Shown piece by piece: positions 56,201 through 64,000 of a stretch of DNA of 64,000 nt. The notes under the pieces were generated by a model that ran no database searches, was not told the origin of the DNA, and was given only the letters and a program-made list of their open reading frames with translations. The stretch covers positions 20,852,501-20,916,500 of the forward strand of contig CM049407.1 of NCBI GenBank assembly GCA_026929865.2, in the 5' to 3' direction. The DNA is from Hyperoplus lanceolatus. Its lineage: Eukaryota > Chordata > Actinopteri > Uranoscopiformes > Ammodytidae. Positions within the stretch are counted from its first letter, which is position 1, and the number at the start of each line of letters is the position of its first letter. Made by a program: the position numbers and the translations under genes.

Positions 56201-57775
56201 AATAACTGCCTTTTCATGTAGTGCCCCTAATTCATGGAATGCTCTGCAGAGCAATTTAAAAATGACTGCTCTTCCTACTCTTGGTTTATCTGAATCTAAG
56301 ATTTCTGAATTTTACACATCTGACTGTAACTGTTTTAGCTGAATTCATTGTTCATTTAGTATTTTATTTTTGCTCTTGTTTTGTATTTTGTATAGGCCTA
56401 CTTTATTTAAATTAATATATTTTATCCTATTTTATTTCTGTTCTCTGTTTATGTTATCCCTGTGATTGTCTTTATTGTGTAAGCTCGTCACTGTAAATGA
56501 ATAAATATATTTATATATAGCCTAATCATATATTGTTAACTTATTAAAATAGCTGACTTTACTGCCCCTATCTGTTTCTGCTTCCCTTTTCGGGGGATGT
56601 TCCTCGTTTTGATCTCGGACGTCTGGTTACTTATATCATATCAGAATATTCTATGACTGTTAGGCCCACTATGAATATTAAAACACGTCGAAACTTGTGC
56701 CCTGTATCTTAGTTACATGTATGATCTTTGCAGCAAAGAAAACCGCGAGAAAATCAGTTTGGTATTTAATGAGATATGATTAATTACATGCGCTGACAGT
56801 TCATTCCACCTGCCAAACAGACTACACTGAGTGGAACGTGTGACCGGTTCAAGATGGCGGCCGCATTTCTCGTCAGTGCCAATAGGAAGTAGCGGCCAAC
56901 GCGGCGTCTATCCTTTATAATGTCTATGGATGAAAGCGGTGCACTTTGGCGGCCATTTTCCAAAATGGCCGCCAAAGTGCCATGAACAGAAAAACAATAT
57001 TTAACTGATATATGACATTGAAAACATACAATTCCACACAAAAATGAGGTTTATATGATAAATAGATCCAGAGATATTGAGGATTTTAGATGAAAGCAGC
57101 TCATTCTGGCATTCCGTAGCGGCCATTTTCCAAAATGGCCGCCACGGAATGCTCAATTCGAATCGAGCTTGGCACTATAGCCAAATTTTTTCTTATTTCC
57201 TTATTCTAGCTTCATGCAAAGTTTCATGCTTTTATCACAAAATGCACGATTGTTTTGACTATCTGCTGGACTATATATCTTCTATCAAAGTCAAAGTTGG
57301 ATGATATATATTTGACATTACGCACACACAAGTGTCACACAAAAAATTATACTATGTATAAAATGGTTTAACAATACACTTGGCCTATAACATGGTATTC
57401 CATGACCTCAAAAACTACCGGTACTGCACTTGACACACAAATAATAGCCAAGTGCATAGCCTAGTACATAACACTGTTGGAAGCTGATACTGTGGCAAAT
57501 ACTGCTCACTCACTGTTGAGAGTAGCCTTCATGTTGAAAGGTCGGTCGAGGCCAAGCGCAATTAAACAAGCTCTCAATAGACTTTTTTGTTATGTTTCAC
57601 TGAGTGCAGCAGTGAGCCGAGGATCATGAATATACCTGTCTATAACTCACACAATCTCTTCCACACTGTCTTTGAGTTTAGGAGGAAAACATGAATTCAT
57701 GTCTCCATGAAGTTCTTGAGACTCACCTGGCACCACGATACCTCCCAGGAGAAGCATAGGCCATATCCGAAACAT
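44237..57775 (-). CDS. mpzl2: Myelin protein zero-like 2, four exons, extended tail
   Basis: A P0-type homophilic epithelial adhesion protein. Coding exons (minus order): 57775-57727, 45729-45560, 45070-44860, 44478-44237. Phases match and introns are GT-AG, giving 223 residues (human MPZL2: 215). Order: signal peptide (PMLLLGGIVVPG); V-set Ig with VIYTPAEVEAVNGTN, KLKCTF, VSWNFRPL, SGRFKGHAVWSGD and NGTYTCQVRNLPDVHG; membrane helix ISILAAAVGGCCGVILILL; basic CKKKHREEDFEM. Two NGT sites suit N-glycosylation. After FEM the tail differs from what I recall for fish relatives and looks frameshifted. Exon 1 is assigned by phase and similarity to the neighbouring copy's exon 1, 12 kb from exon 2. 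MPZL3 and MPZ fit less well. Confidence 0.88.
46978..47260 (-). mobile_element. Retroposon 3' fragment
   Basis: On the minus strand it ends GTACAGCACTTTGGACGGTG ... AAATACATTTTACTTACTTA, the tail style of teleost L2-like retroposons. The upstream part (GGTTCCACAAGCACGG on plus) is also familiar from such copies. Boundaries are approximate. Confidence 0.45.
47300..47548 (+). pseudogene. Coding remnant, likely transposon-derived protein
   Basis: The frame includes VIVYSSSEESDISIRLNDTT then DDDGDFVIVSFASKT. An acidic linker followed by a GDFVIVSF(A) block resembles the C-terminal end of proteins encoded by pogo/Tigger-like or related transposons. It then runs into an unrelated stop. Given the surrounding TIRs, it is probably the last piece of that element's gene. 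Confidence 0.4.
47818..49509. mobile_element. Nested hAT-type element (CAGGGCTGTAC)
   Basis: It starts CAGGGCTGTAC and ends GTACAGCCCTG. A perfect 8-bp duplication, CTTTAAAG, lies at 47810-47817 and 49510-49517. The interior GTGCGACAG/TGCGACAGCTTG sequences and lack of a transposase indicate a non-autonomous hAT. A 619-bp piggyBac-type MITE has since inserted at 48333-48951. Confidence 0.85.
48333..48951 (+). mobile_element. piggyBac-type MITE, copy 1
   Basis: The 619-bp element begins CCCATTGATGAC and ends GTCATCAATGGG, and is flanked by TTAA at 48329-48332 and 48952-48955. TTAA duplication with a CCC terminus is the piggyBac hallmark. It carries no transposase. A near-identical inverted copy lies at 53778-54398. 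Confidence 0.85.
49562..52611. other. mpzl2 intron 1, no gene recognised
   Basis: No coding exon was supported. A short retroposon tail lies at 51145-51226 and is listed separately. Confidence 0.5.
51145..51226 (+). mobile_element. L2-like retroposon 3' tail
   Basis: TTGTATAGCGCTTTGAGTG followed by AAAAGCACTATATAAATGCG and CCATTTACCATTTA is the conserved 3' tail of teleost L2-type LINEs and their SINEs. Upstream sequence is not recognisable. Confidence 0.6.
52640..53603 (+). pseudogene. Broken copy of a dispersed CXC-tailed repeat gene family
   Basis: Two overlapping frames (to 52977, and 52962-53603) encode consecutive parts of one protein. Motifs in order: DAVVLDGPAVVHMLKP, YAQHIFIPYIKMQL, VDIVWDTYRPDSL, PKNWGEFLRVD, SHEEADSHIMVH, TVDSDVVVLAIQVF, LWVAYGTSKHFR, GWGWTNVNGGPWEVVW, then a Cys-rich tail with GCNKGCQKNCKC. 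I recognise a multicopy animal family of unknown function with a tesmin/CXC-like tail. Copies behave like repeats. This one is frameshifted by a 20-bp tandem duplication (52891-52930). It also lacks the block expected between the TSKHFR segment and GWGW, so it is internally deleted. Confidence 0.7.
52891..52930 (+). repeat. 20-bp tandem duplication
   Basis: TATAGACCCGATTCGCTTAA occurs twice in direct succession (52891-52910, 52911-52930). Twenty is not a multiple of three, so the surrounding frame is shifted. With one unit ignored, the upstream frame leads straight into the downstream one. Confidence 0.95.
53778..54398 (-). mobile_element. piggyBac-type MITE, copy 2, inverted
   Basis: The 621-bp element is the reverse complement of 48333-48951 with few differences over most of its length. 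It is flanked by its own TTAA at 53774-53777 and 54399-54402. The end next to 53778 reads GCCATTGATGAC in place of CCCATTGATGAC. It starts about 175 bp beyond the CXC-family stop codon. Confidence 0.85.
54808..55472. mobile_element. Nested hAT-type MITE (TAGGGCTGGGTATCG)
   Basis: It begins TAGGGCTGGGTATCG and ends CACAGCCCTA. A perfect 8-bp duplication, ATTCATAG, lies at 54800-54807 and 55473-55480. The interior is dense in CGATATATCG-type repeats. It interrupts the left TIR of the surrounding element and itself carries a SINE. Confidence 0.85.
55215..55360 (+). mobile_element. SINE inside the nested MITE
   Basis: A box B-like GGGTTTGAATCTGACCC is followed by CCCTCTCTGCCCCACTTCAT, GCACTGTCAATAAAGCC and a poly-A run (about 55340-55357). 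The box A side is degenerate. The body resembles that of the SINE at 18455-18640. Confidence 0.65.
56080..56515 (+). pseudogene. LINE 3'-end fragment
   Basis: The frame to 56342 encodes YVPCSTTPPKLPRANSSLG then FSCSAPNSWNALQSNLKM, the typical C-terminal end of vertebrate LINE ORF2 proteins (AP(K/R)LWNSLP-like). A 3' UTR-like stretch with AATAAATATATTTATATAT follows. It lies inside the 54560-56928 element. Confidence 0.55.
56941..56980. repeat. Perfect 40-bp palindrome with ATGGCCGCC core
   Basis: The 19-bp arms (GCACTTTGGCGGCCATTTT and its exact reverse complement) flank a 2-bp CC centre. It lies 13 bp beyond the end of the 54560-56928 transposon. Confidence 0.97.
57110..57151. repeat. Second palindrome of the same type, one mismatch
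   Basis: The arms CATTCCGTAGCGGCCATTTT and AAAATGGCCGCCACGGAATG flank CC, with one mismatch. A preceding stretch (GATCCAGAGATATTGAGG, GATGAAAGC) parallels the sequence left of 54560, so these are two units of one repeat. Confidence 0.9.
57152..57726. other. mpzl2 intron 1 near exon 1, nothing recognised
   Basis: No exon or element was supported. The sequence upstream of the mpzl2 exon 1 ATG (57776 to about 58735) is likewise unassigned apart from being the inferred mpzl2 5' flank. Confidence 0.4.
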
Positions 57776-58735
57776 AGGATGAAACATTTATACTGTCTCA
57801 ACTCCGGCGGGTTAATTCCTCGGTACAAAGTCCCTTCATGTACATGTATTGTAAAGGGTCATGGACGCAAAAGTCGCCGCGGGCTGTCGTAGTAAAAAAA
57901 AAATAGCCTTCTTTTCCCCGTGAGTCTTCGGTGGGAGGAAATGTGAGTCAACCTGCGTTGCTGCACACCTGTGGGGCGGTGTTTAGTTGCATAACCTGTT
58001 GGCTGGGCTAGCCTACGCAACCTGCTGTTCAACACCTAAGCCGCTCCAGTGCTTCGACAGCTGAAGATATGCGAGCTTTGGTTTGAGGTGGAAGACTTGG
58101 GACTGACACAACCGAAGTGTCAAAGTCGAATTTTGACTCATAAGGCTACGCTTCTCTGCTGACTGGTTCCATCTTGTGGCCATGGTGTCGTTTAGCCAAA
58201 ACATTTTTTTTAATGCCAAGTTTATTTCAATGCTTTTTTTAAAGACTCTGAATTAATCAATTTGAAAAGTTCACGTTATCTTAATTTATACTTTAAATAG
58301 CCTATGTTATGGCCAGGGCTTTAATTTTAATTATAGTAATTAGTTGGGCCTACTTAAAAAAACTAGAGTAAGCTAATATATTTAGATTTTTTTAACTAGT
58401 CGAATTTGCAGTAGCCTTTTAACATATTTGATTAATCTATGACATATTTCACATTGACTCCATGTTGATAAACTGCAACATTAAAATGCTCCTGGGTATG
58501 TGTTAGTGATATTAAGCAGAATACAATAATATTCTGTAATGATATAACACTTTCAGAGTGAGTACTTTAATTTTTGATACTTAAAGTACATTTGCCGGTA
58601 ATATTTCTGTACTTACAGGCCTACTTCACCGGTTTGAATATGAAGGTGTATTGAATTCTGAGATCCTATGAAGTATAAATGTGCGGAAAAAAATTAAATT
58701 GTTTCATCCTAGCCTGAGAAAAGGCAGAAAGAGTG

Positions 58736-58798
58736 TTTTTTAACCCTATATTTCTCTTTCTCGTGACATCACAGAAAGAGAAATATAGGGTTAAAAAA
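58736..58798. repeat. Perfect 26-bp-arm hairpin
   Basis: The arm 58736-58761 (TTTTTTAACCCTATATTTCT plus CTTTCT) is exactly reverse-complemented at 58773-58798 around an 11-bp loop, CGTGACATCAC. The loop motif recurs just downstream in ACTGTGATGTCACAGT (about 58818-58833), itself a palindrome. Confidence 0.95.
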
Positions 58799-58840
58799 AA
58801 CTTACTTTGTAAATATTACTGTGATGTCACAGTAAAAGAC

Positions 58841-59029
58841 AACCGCGTGAAAATCAGTTTGGTATTTAATGAGATATGATTAATTACATGCGCTGACAGT
58901 TCATTGCACCTGCCAAACAGACTACACTGAGTGGAACGTGTGACCGGTTCAAGATGGCGGCCCCACGGCTCGTCAGCGCCAATAGGCAGTAGCGGCCAAC
59001 GCGGCGTCTATCCTTTATAATGTCTATGG
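58841..59029. mobile_element. Solo TIR fragment of the CCATAGACATT transposon
   Basis: About 190 bp closely match the right TIR at about 56742-56928, including AAATCAGTTTGGTATTTAAT, GTTCAAGATGGCGGCC and the terminal TCCTTTATAATGTCTATGG. The other end is absent. Confidence 0.85.
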
Positions 59030-59789
59030 AAGACGTCCCCAGGGAGAGAAATCATGAGAGAAATAGCTCTCGCATGTAATAAATAAAATATATAAAAAAA
59101 TAAGGTAACGACCGTCACGTAGCCAAATGGAACGGCGTAAAAGTACCGTTCTTTCTTCAAATATTTACTCAAGTAAAAGTAAAAGTATGTTGCAATAAAA
59201 CTACTCCTAAAATTACAATTTATTCAAAAAGTTACTCAAGTATTTGTAACGGAGTAAATGTAGCACGTTACGCCCCACCTCTGACTACATTATAAACACA
59301 TGAGCATTTCACAACAAAGGAAATACATTTGTTATAATGTACATTTATTTGAAAAGGGACAACGTGCAAAAGAAAGATTAACCTTGTTTAAGGCAAGGAA
59401 ATATGTATTGTACCAGGTTTTAGCAACTTGCTATTTACCACCTGTAGTCCTGGGTAGGTAAGTAGAATAACAAAATACTGCAAAAATAAACACAATACAA
59501 TGAGGTATAAACATAGGATTAAACATTTAAAAGATTACACAATACAATGATATAAATCTAAAGATGGTAAGAAGAATACCAAAAGATTGACATACCCACA
59601 TGCAAAATATTCATTTAGAAGTTAAAGTGATCCATGTTCAACAGTTAATAGTCGTTGTATGGGGGATATATAACCTCAACATATAACACAGTATTGTCCA
59701 GTACCTCTATTCTCGTTCTAATAGGTCCCATAATAATACTTGGACCTAGACATTTGTGTTTCTAAATAATTACACTCAAACAACACCTT
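59030..59789. other. Downstream flank of the second mpzl2-like copy
   Basis: No membrane-spanning exon was found here. Minus-strand AATAAA signals occur near 59225 and 59346. Confidence 0.45.
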
Positions 59790-61350
59790 TCAAACTCTGG
59801 CACCAGTCCAATCAAACAAAGTCAGTAACCAGTCAAATGTGTCAAACCCTGCAAAAGAAAAGAGGGATTGAGAGAGAGTTAGGGAACAACAGCTTTCTCC
59901 TGTCCTTTTAAATTTCAGGTAGTCAACCTTTAAAGTTGGAAAAAGGTTCACGTTCATCCTAAAGAAGTTGCCTTTAAATAGCCAATACATTACTTAATAC
60001 CAGTGGCAAAGAGGGCCTCCACATTGACAAATGGGCTTTGTTTTTGGGGATGAAAAATGGCCTACTCTTCTGGTTGATGACTCTGAGGACGACCTCTCCA
60101 TATCTGCCGTGCCTGTGTACATCCGGCCCGTTCTTCACTGTGCATGTGTAGGTACCATTATGGCTGGGGGATACCTGCTGCAGGGCGATGGAGGCATCTT
60201 TTTGCATTAAATCCCCGGACCACACCGCATGGCCTTTGAAACGCCCTCCAATGGGAGGGTATGGCTTATTCCGCATGTAGAAGAACGCCTGAAACACATT
60301 TGCAGACGATAACTATAGATTTCGAAGCCCAAACCCAAAGTTGGATAAATAACATAAAAATACAATTAAAAAATATATATTTTAGAAGATCACAATGGAG
60401 CAGCACGCCCCCCATGCTGCGGCTGGACGGACCAGGTGGCTAAAGTGGACGGTGACACGGGATATCTGCTACTGAAGACGCATTTCAGCTTCACATCCGT
60501 CCCGTTGACTGCTTCCACCTCAGCCGCAGTGTAAATCACAATACCACTGACATGTGGCACCCCTAGAGAAATACAGACAGTGTTATAGAACACCCATCGA
60601 CATTTAATTGTATTCATCTTCATAAAATCATATAATAATGTGGATTTGACATTTTTTTAAATGTATTGTGATAAATAAACACACAGTCCTTAACAAACAC
60701 TTATTTTGATTCCTTGTCTGTAGCTATGACTTGTGAGTAGCAGGCTTTTGCATCAATGGATAGTAACTCATCTCGTCATGGTAGCATCTTCGATGGTTCA
60801 TCTGCTGTACATGAATCAACGTCAGCATGAGTTTGAGAATGAAGCAACCATGGCCATTTTTGGCTGCCTGCATTTTAACCAATTATCTTCTTCCGTCACT
60901 GGTTAATGGTTGTATGAACATGTGGAGTTCAGTGGGTGGACCAGCCCCTGCATGAGCTTTGCAAATAAAACTGATCACACCCGTCAACTGCAACGTGTTT
61001 ACATTTAATAGTACCAGAAAACCTCCTGTAGATTGTGCAAAGATTAAGCATTTCAAAGGCAGCAAAAGCTACAATCTATAATAAATATAACAAGAGTGCA
61101 TAAAGAATATGGTTAAAAACAACAACTTTAAAAACAAAATAAACTGACATTCAAATAACTTCAGTTGTGAACTGTTTTTGTAAGTTTTAAAGTATGTAGA
61201 CACTTTCTATAATTAAACAAATCCAAACAAACCTCAAACCTTTCTATACATTGTAATAAACCCTCATTGTTCTTGCATTTAAGTAAGGTTGTATCTTTCA
61301 TACTCACCTGGCACCAAGAATCCTCCCAGTAGAAGAAAAAGCAGAGTCAT
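59790..61350 (-). pseudogene. Second mpzl2-like copy, frame-broken
   Basis: A tandem paralogue upstream of the mpzl2 gene. Exons by similarity (minus order): signal peptide MTLLFLLLGGFLVP 61350-61308; Ig first half 60562 to about 60394 (VIYTAAEVEAVNGTDVKLKC); Ig second half 60288 to about 60066 (GGRFKGHAVWSGDLMQKD, NGTYTCTVKNGPDVH). Exon 2 departs from the neighbour after the conserved Trp (ATWSV). At the expected phase-0 donor this copy has TTGTGATC, so the frame runs into TGA; using the nearby GT leaves the next exon out of frame. No membrane exon was found. A possible last exon (59848-59790, ending LFDWTGARV) has a TTTTGCAG acceptor but no helix. Likely a pseudogene, or a soluble or alternatively spliced form. 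Confidence 0.7.
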
Positions 61351-62639
61351 CGCATACCTACTGTAGTATCAAGCATGCTGCCTAAAAGTCTCTTCACTGT
61401 AAGATTCATAACAGCTCTTCACTGCAGACTGGGGAACTAAATATTGGCGATGAATGCTTTTTGCAGTTCCTGATGGGTGGAAAAGCATTACATCCATGAA
61501 GAAGCATCTTTATAATGTATCATTGTACTCCAAGGGCTTGTCTGCACATGTACAGTAAAACTGCTGCAGCTGTTTTGGTGTCTCATTATGAATATGAACC
61601 CTATAGTATAAAAGATATGGACACATTTACAAATGTACAAATTATTGTGTGGGTTAGTGAGAAACATATCTTCAGGTAGGCCTATGCCTATCTGACAAAA
61701 TAGGTAGGCTATAATTGTGCAACAATAGTAAATGCTGACTTATGGCATTGTCTGTGAATGTTGAACAAATGAAAACACAGCCAGGTTTAATCAGAGGCTA
61801 TTCAAAATTAAATTCAACTAAAGAGATAAATCAGTCTTAGGCACATCACACATAGGCTACGCTTTTCAGGCAAGTGTATTATGATGATATAGCCTGCAGA
61901 GCCCCTTATTTCAGAGTCTGAATAATAACAATTTAAGTGACAAAAATAACCAATTTCACATTTTCTAACACAAAAATCTTGCAATAGCGACTATAACAAT
62001 CGGAAGTTGTTAAAAAAAACTTAGCTACATTACTCAAATCTCATCACGATATTTAATGGAAAGTGTTTGGCCTACAGGAATGCAGGATTGGATCTACCGT
62101 TACCACGATGCATTGCGATGAACTGGGCTCTAATCCAGTAAATAAAAACTCTAATCAGAGATGTAACAAGATGTGCCGCGGGTGGAAGTAGGGGATCCGC
62201 AAATATGTCGGCACATGTATTCGTTGTCTAAATTACAGATAGGCTACCCTTAATTTGCCTCCAAAGCTGGTGTGCCCACTCATAGACGATCATCTCAAAT
62301 AACATTAAATAAATTCGTTTCGTCTATACTGAAATAATACACTTGTGGCTGATAGCCTAAATTTTTAATTGCATTTTCAAACCAACGAACCCTCCCATGA
62401 TGCCTTGCGGGGCCAGCGGGTATAGTGGGTTTCCTGCCCTGTCGTTGACCTTTCAGGAAAGAACATATAGCTTCGAAAAGCTCCATTAATTACGGAAAGC
62501 AGTGTAGATGCTGAAGGTGGTTAGCTTTGGTTAGGTGTGGCTGTGATAACAGATGTGTTTGACTGGGAATGTATGTAGCCTGAAAGGAGATGGCTGCCCG
62601 ACAGGCAATGCTCAGGGTAAAAATATATCCACACTATTT
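61351..62639. other. Intergenic between divergent genes
   Basis: This separates the minus-strand mpzl2-like copy from plus-strand pafah1b2. A 63-residue minus-strand frame (62486-62295) starts near the pafah1b2 promoter but lacks family or splice support. Confidence 0.5.
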
Positions 62640-62887
62640 GTAGTTCACCGCAGTGTCCTCTATAGCTGTTACGGCTGGTGGTAGCAGCTCGACGCTCTCC
62701 TCGTCAGAGACTCTCTGTAGTTTGCCTTCTTGACACACCTTTTGTTGTCTCGTCTCGCTAGAGTCAGCTAACGGCGGCTAGCGAGCATCACCCGCCCCGA
62801 GCATCCGAAAGAGGGGAAGTGAAGCTGGGGCAAAACACTTACTCTGAAGCCGAGGGAGCCCAGAATTTAAGGCCGACAACCTGCCAG
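62640..62887 (+). promoter_or_regulatory. pafah1b2: pafah1b2 CpG-type promoter and non-coding exon 1
   Basis: A locally GC- and CpG-richer patch (for example GGCGGCTAGCGAGCATCACC and CACCCGCCCCGAGC) ends in a plausible donor, CTGCCAG|GTAGTC, at 62887/62888. The ATG lies 445 bp further on behind its own acceptor, so a 5' UTR exon here is expected. The start site is not defined, and further CpG-rich sequence follows to about 63060. Confidence 0.5.
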
Positions 62888-63332
62888 GTAGTCAGTCTTG
62901 CGAGTTAATAAACGAATACATTTCTGGAAATGTTTAATGTGATGATGGGATTGTCAAACGCAAAGTAGCCTGTCAGGGATGCAGCCCGTCAGTGGCGGGC
63001 TAGCTAGCTAGCGAGCTAACGCCAGATAATCTAACCCGTCGGGTTTAATGCGATCTGCTCTGTGATCCATAAGTATCATCCGTGAAAGGGAAAATGCATC
63101 CGTATTAGGTCAATCTGGCCGCTCCCAAACTGTTAAACTGTGGTGTTGCAGCGAAGGTTTCTGCACCTGGTGCTGATGCTTTCCTCATTGCACTGTAGCA
63201 CTCCATATACAGCATATGTGGAGCACCAACCTTAAACAACATTAACCCACCCTGCCTTCATATGCATGTCTCTCTGTGTAGTTGTATATTATTTGTATTT
63301 ACGTGTTAATAATCGGTGGTGTCTCCTGTAGG

Positions 63333-63413
63333 ATGAGTGGTGATGAACTAAACCCAGCTGCAGTGGCACAGCCAGTGGAGGATGTACATGGAGATGAACG
63401 GTGGATGTCACAG
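63333..63413 (+). CDS. pafah1b2: PAF acetylhydrolase 1b catalytic subunit 2, first coding exon
   Basis: Encodes the N-terminus of the alpha-2 catalytic subunit of intracellular platelet-activating factor acetylhydrolase, a cytosolic GDSL-type esterase that forms a heterotetramer with the LIS1 (PAFAH1B1) regulator. The 27 residues MSGDELNPAAVAQPVEDVHG then DERWMSQ follow the mammalian pattern (NPAA..., ED..GD.RWMSQ). The ATG lies one base after a CCTGTAG acceptor, and the exon ends in phase 0 at CAG|GTTGGTG. The catalytic serine and the rest of the protein lie in exons beyond the right edge. PAFAH1B3 is a less likely alternative. Confidence 0.9.
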
Positions 63414-64000
63414 GTTGGTGATATGTATTGTTTATGTAAGAAACAGTCACTGTCTATGGAAGATTAACATATTTGCTTAAAGCGTTTGTGTTACTGTTGG
63501 ACTTGTCCATCACATTTATTACATATAATTACGTGTAAACATGTAAACATGACTGCACTGCAGGGAAATGTGTATCATAAATTATGTACTGTAGATGGAA
63601 TAGTTGTGGTGTCATTCTTATATTACTCTTTTATATTTTTTATTTGTTAGGCTCTATAGTGTAGAATAAGGAACATGTACTTTTTGCACTTAACATCATA
63701 ATTCGTTTTGCTATACATATTTCTAGTCTTAAAGTCGAGCAACTGTAACAACAAACCACATTTCCTCCTATAGGGATCCATAAAGTAGTCCTGATTCAGA
63801 ATATTTTAGTGGTTCAGTAACTCTGCATGCTTTGTTTTAGGCATCTAAATCTCAGTGCTGATAAAAACAAAACAATGGACAGTCAATGAATGAATGTATT
63901 GCTTGACTTGCTTTATTTGGTAATCTGCCCATTTTACTACATTTTGTATGAATCATAATTTAAATTGTTTCTTACCATTGATGCCCATGATCGTGCTGTG
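63414..64000. other. pafah1b2 intron, nothing else recognised
   Basis: AT-rich intronic sequence running to the window edge; the next coding exon is not reached. Confidence 0.6.

Larger units (their letters stand above)
54560..56928. mobile_element. DNA transposon with 300-bp TIRs, host of nested insertions
   Basis: It starts CCATAGACATTATAAAGG and ends CCTTTATAATGTCTATG, with an 8-bp duplication GATGAAAG at 54552-54559 and 56929-56936. Its inverted repeats are about 300 bp: left 54560-54807 plus 55481-55534, right 56614-56928. The left one is interrupted by another element. The interior frame 55528-55743 (ending FLSGVKCDCKDG, with HHSDLLSLVVSVFHKLNLHH) may be a transposase remnant. An 8-bp duplication fits hAT or P-type elements, and the frame slightly favours P-like. 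A third TIR fragment is at 58841-59029. Confidence 0.8.

Noticed and set aside
62295-62486. 63-codon minus-strand frame near the pafah1b2 promoter
   Set aside because: No recognisable family, no supporting splice sites or poly(A) signal; probably chance.

Overview
This is a window of vertebrate nuclear DNA, most likely from a spiny-rayed (percomorph-type) teleost fish. The evidence is genes split by GT-AG introns, vertebrate cell-surface and enzyme families, many (CA)n tracts, and teleost-style hAT, Tc1/mariner and piggyBac-type elements, tRNA-derived SINEs and a non-LTR retrotransposon. No bacterial, plasmid or intact viral content was seen. The species cannot be named from sequence alone.

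Layout. 1-13468, minus strand: the 5' end of dscaml1 (signal-peptide exon at 13426-13468, first Ig domain exon at 4172-4492; the rest lies off the left edge). 13469-29345: a gene-poor interval with a 5'-truncated retrotransposon, a SINE, several TIR elements and one unidentified candidate terminal exon near 21.5 kb. 29346-35595, minus: a complete five-exon scn4b (sodium channel beta-4). 35596-44236: mostly non-coding, with a MITE, an acidic candidate terminal exon (41760-41946) and a decayed Tc1 element. 44237-57775, minus: an mpzl2-like adhesion gene whose 12-kb first intron is packed with transposons, several inserted inside one another. 59790-61350, minus: a second mpzl2-like copy with a broken reading frame and no visible membrane exon. 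62640 to the end, plus: promoter region and first coding exon of pafah1b2.

The neighbourhood corresponds to human 11q23.3 (DSCAML1, SCN4B, MPZL2 and PAFAH1B2), compacted and rearranged. scn4b and mpzl2 encode single-pass V-set Ig proteins of the myelin-P0/sodium-channel-beta superfamily, and dscaml1 is a larger Ig-family neuronal adhesion molecule, so three Ig-type surface proteins lie on the same strand. Most of the remaining DNA is mobile-element debris. Its main value is the exact target-site duplications, which allow the order of nested insertions to be read directly. I did not find a convincing new defence or regulatory system. The best candidates for a second look are the transposon nests, the CXC-tailed repeat-gene relic, the YY1-like palindromes, and the changed tails of scn4b and the mpzl2 copies.
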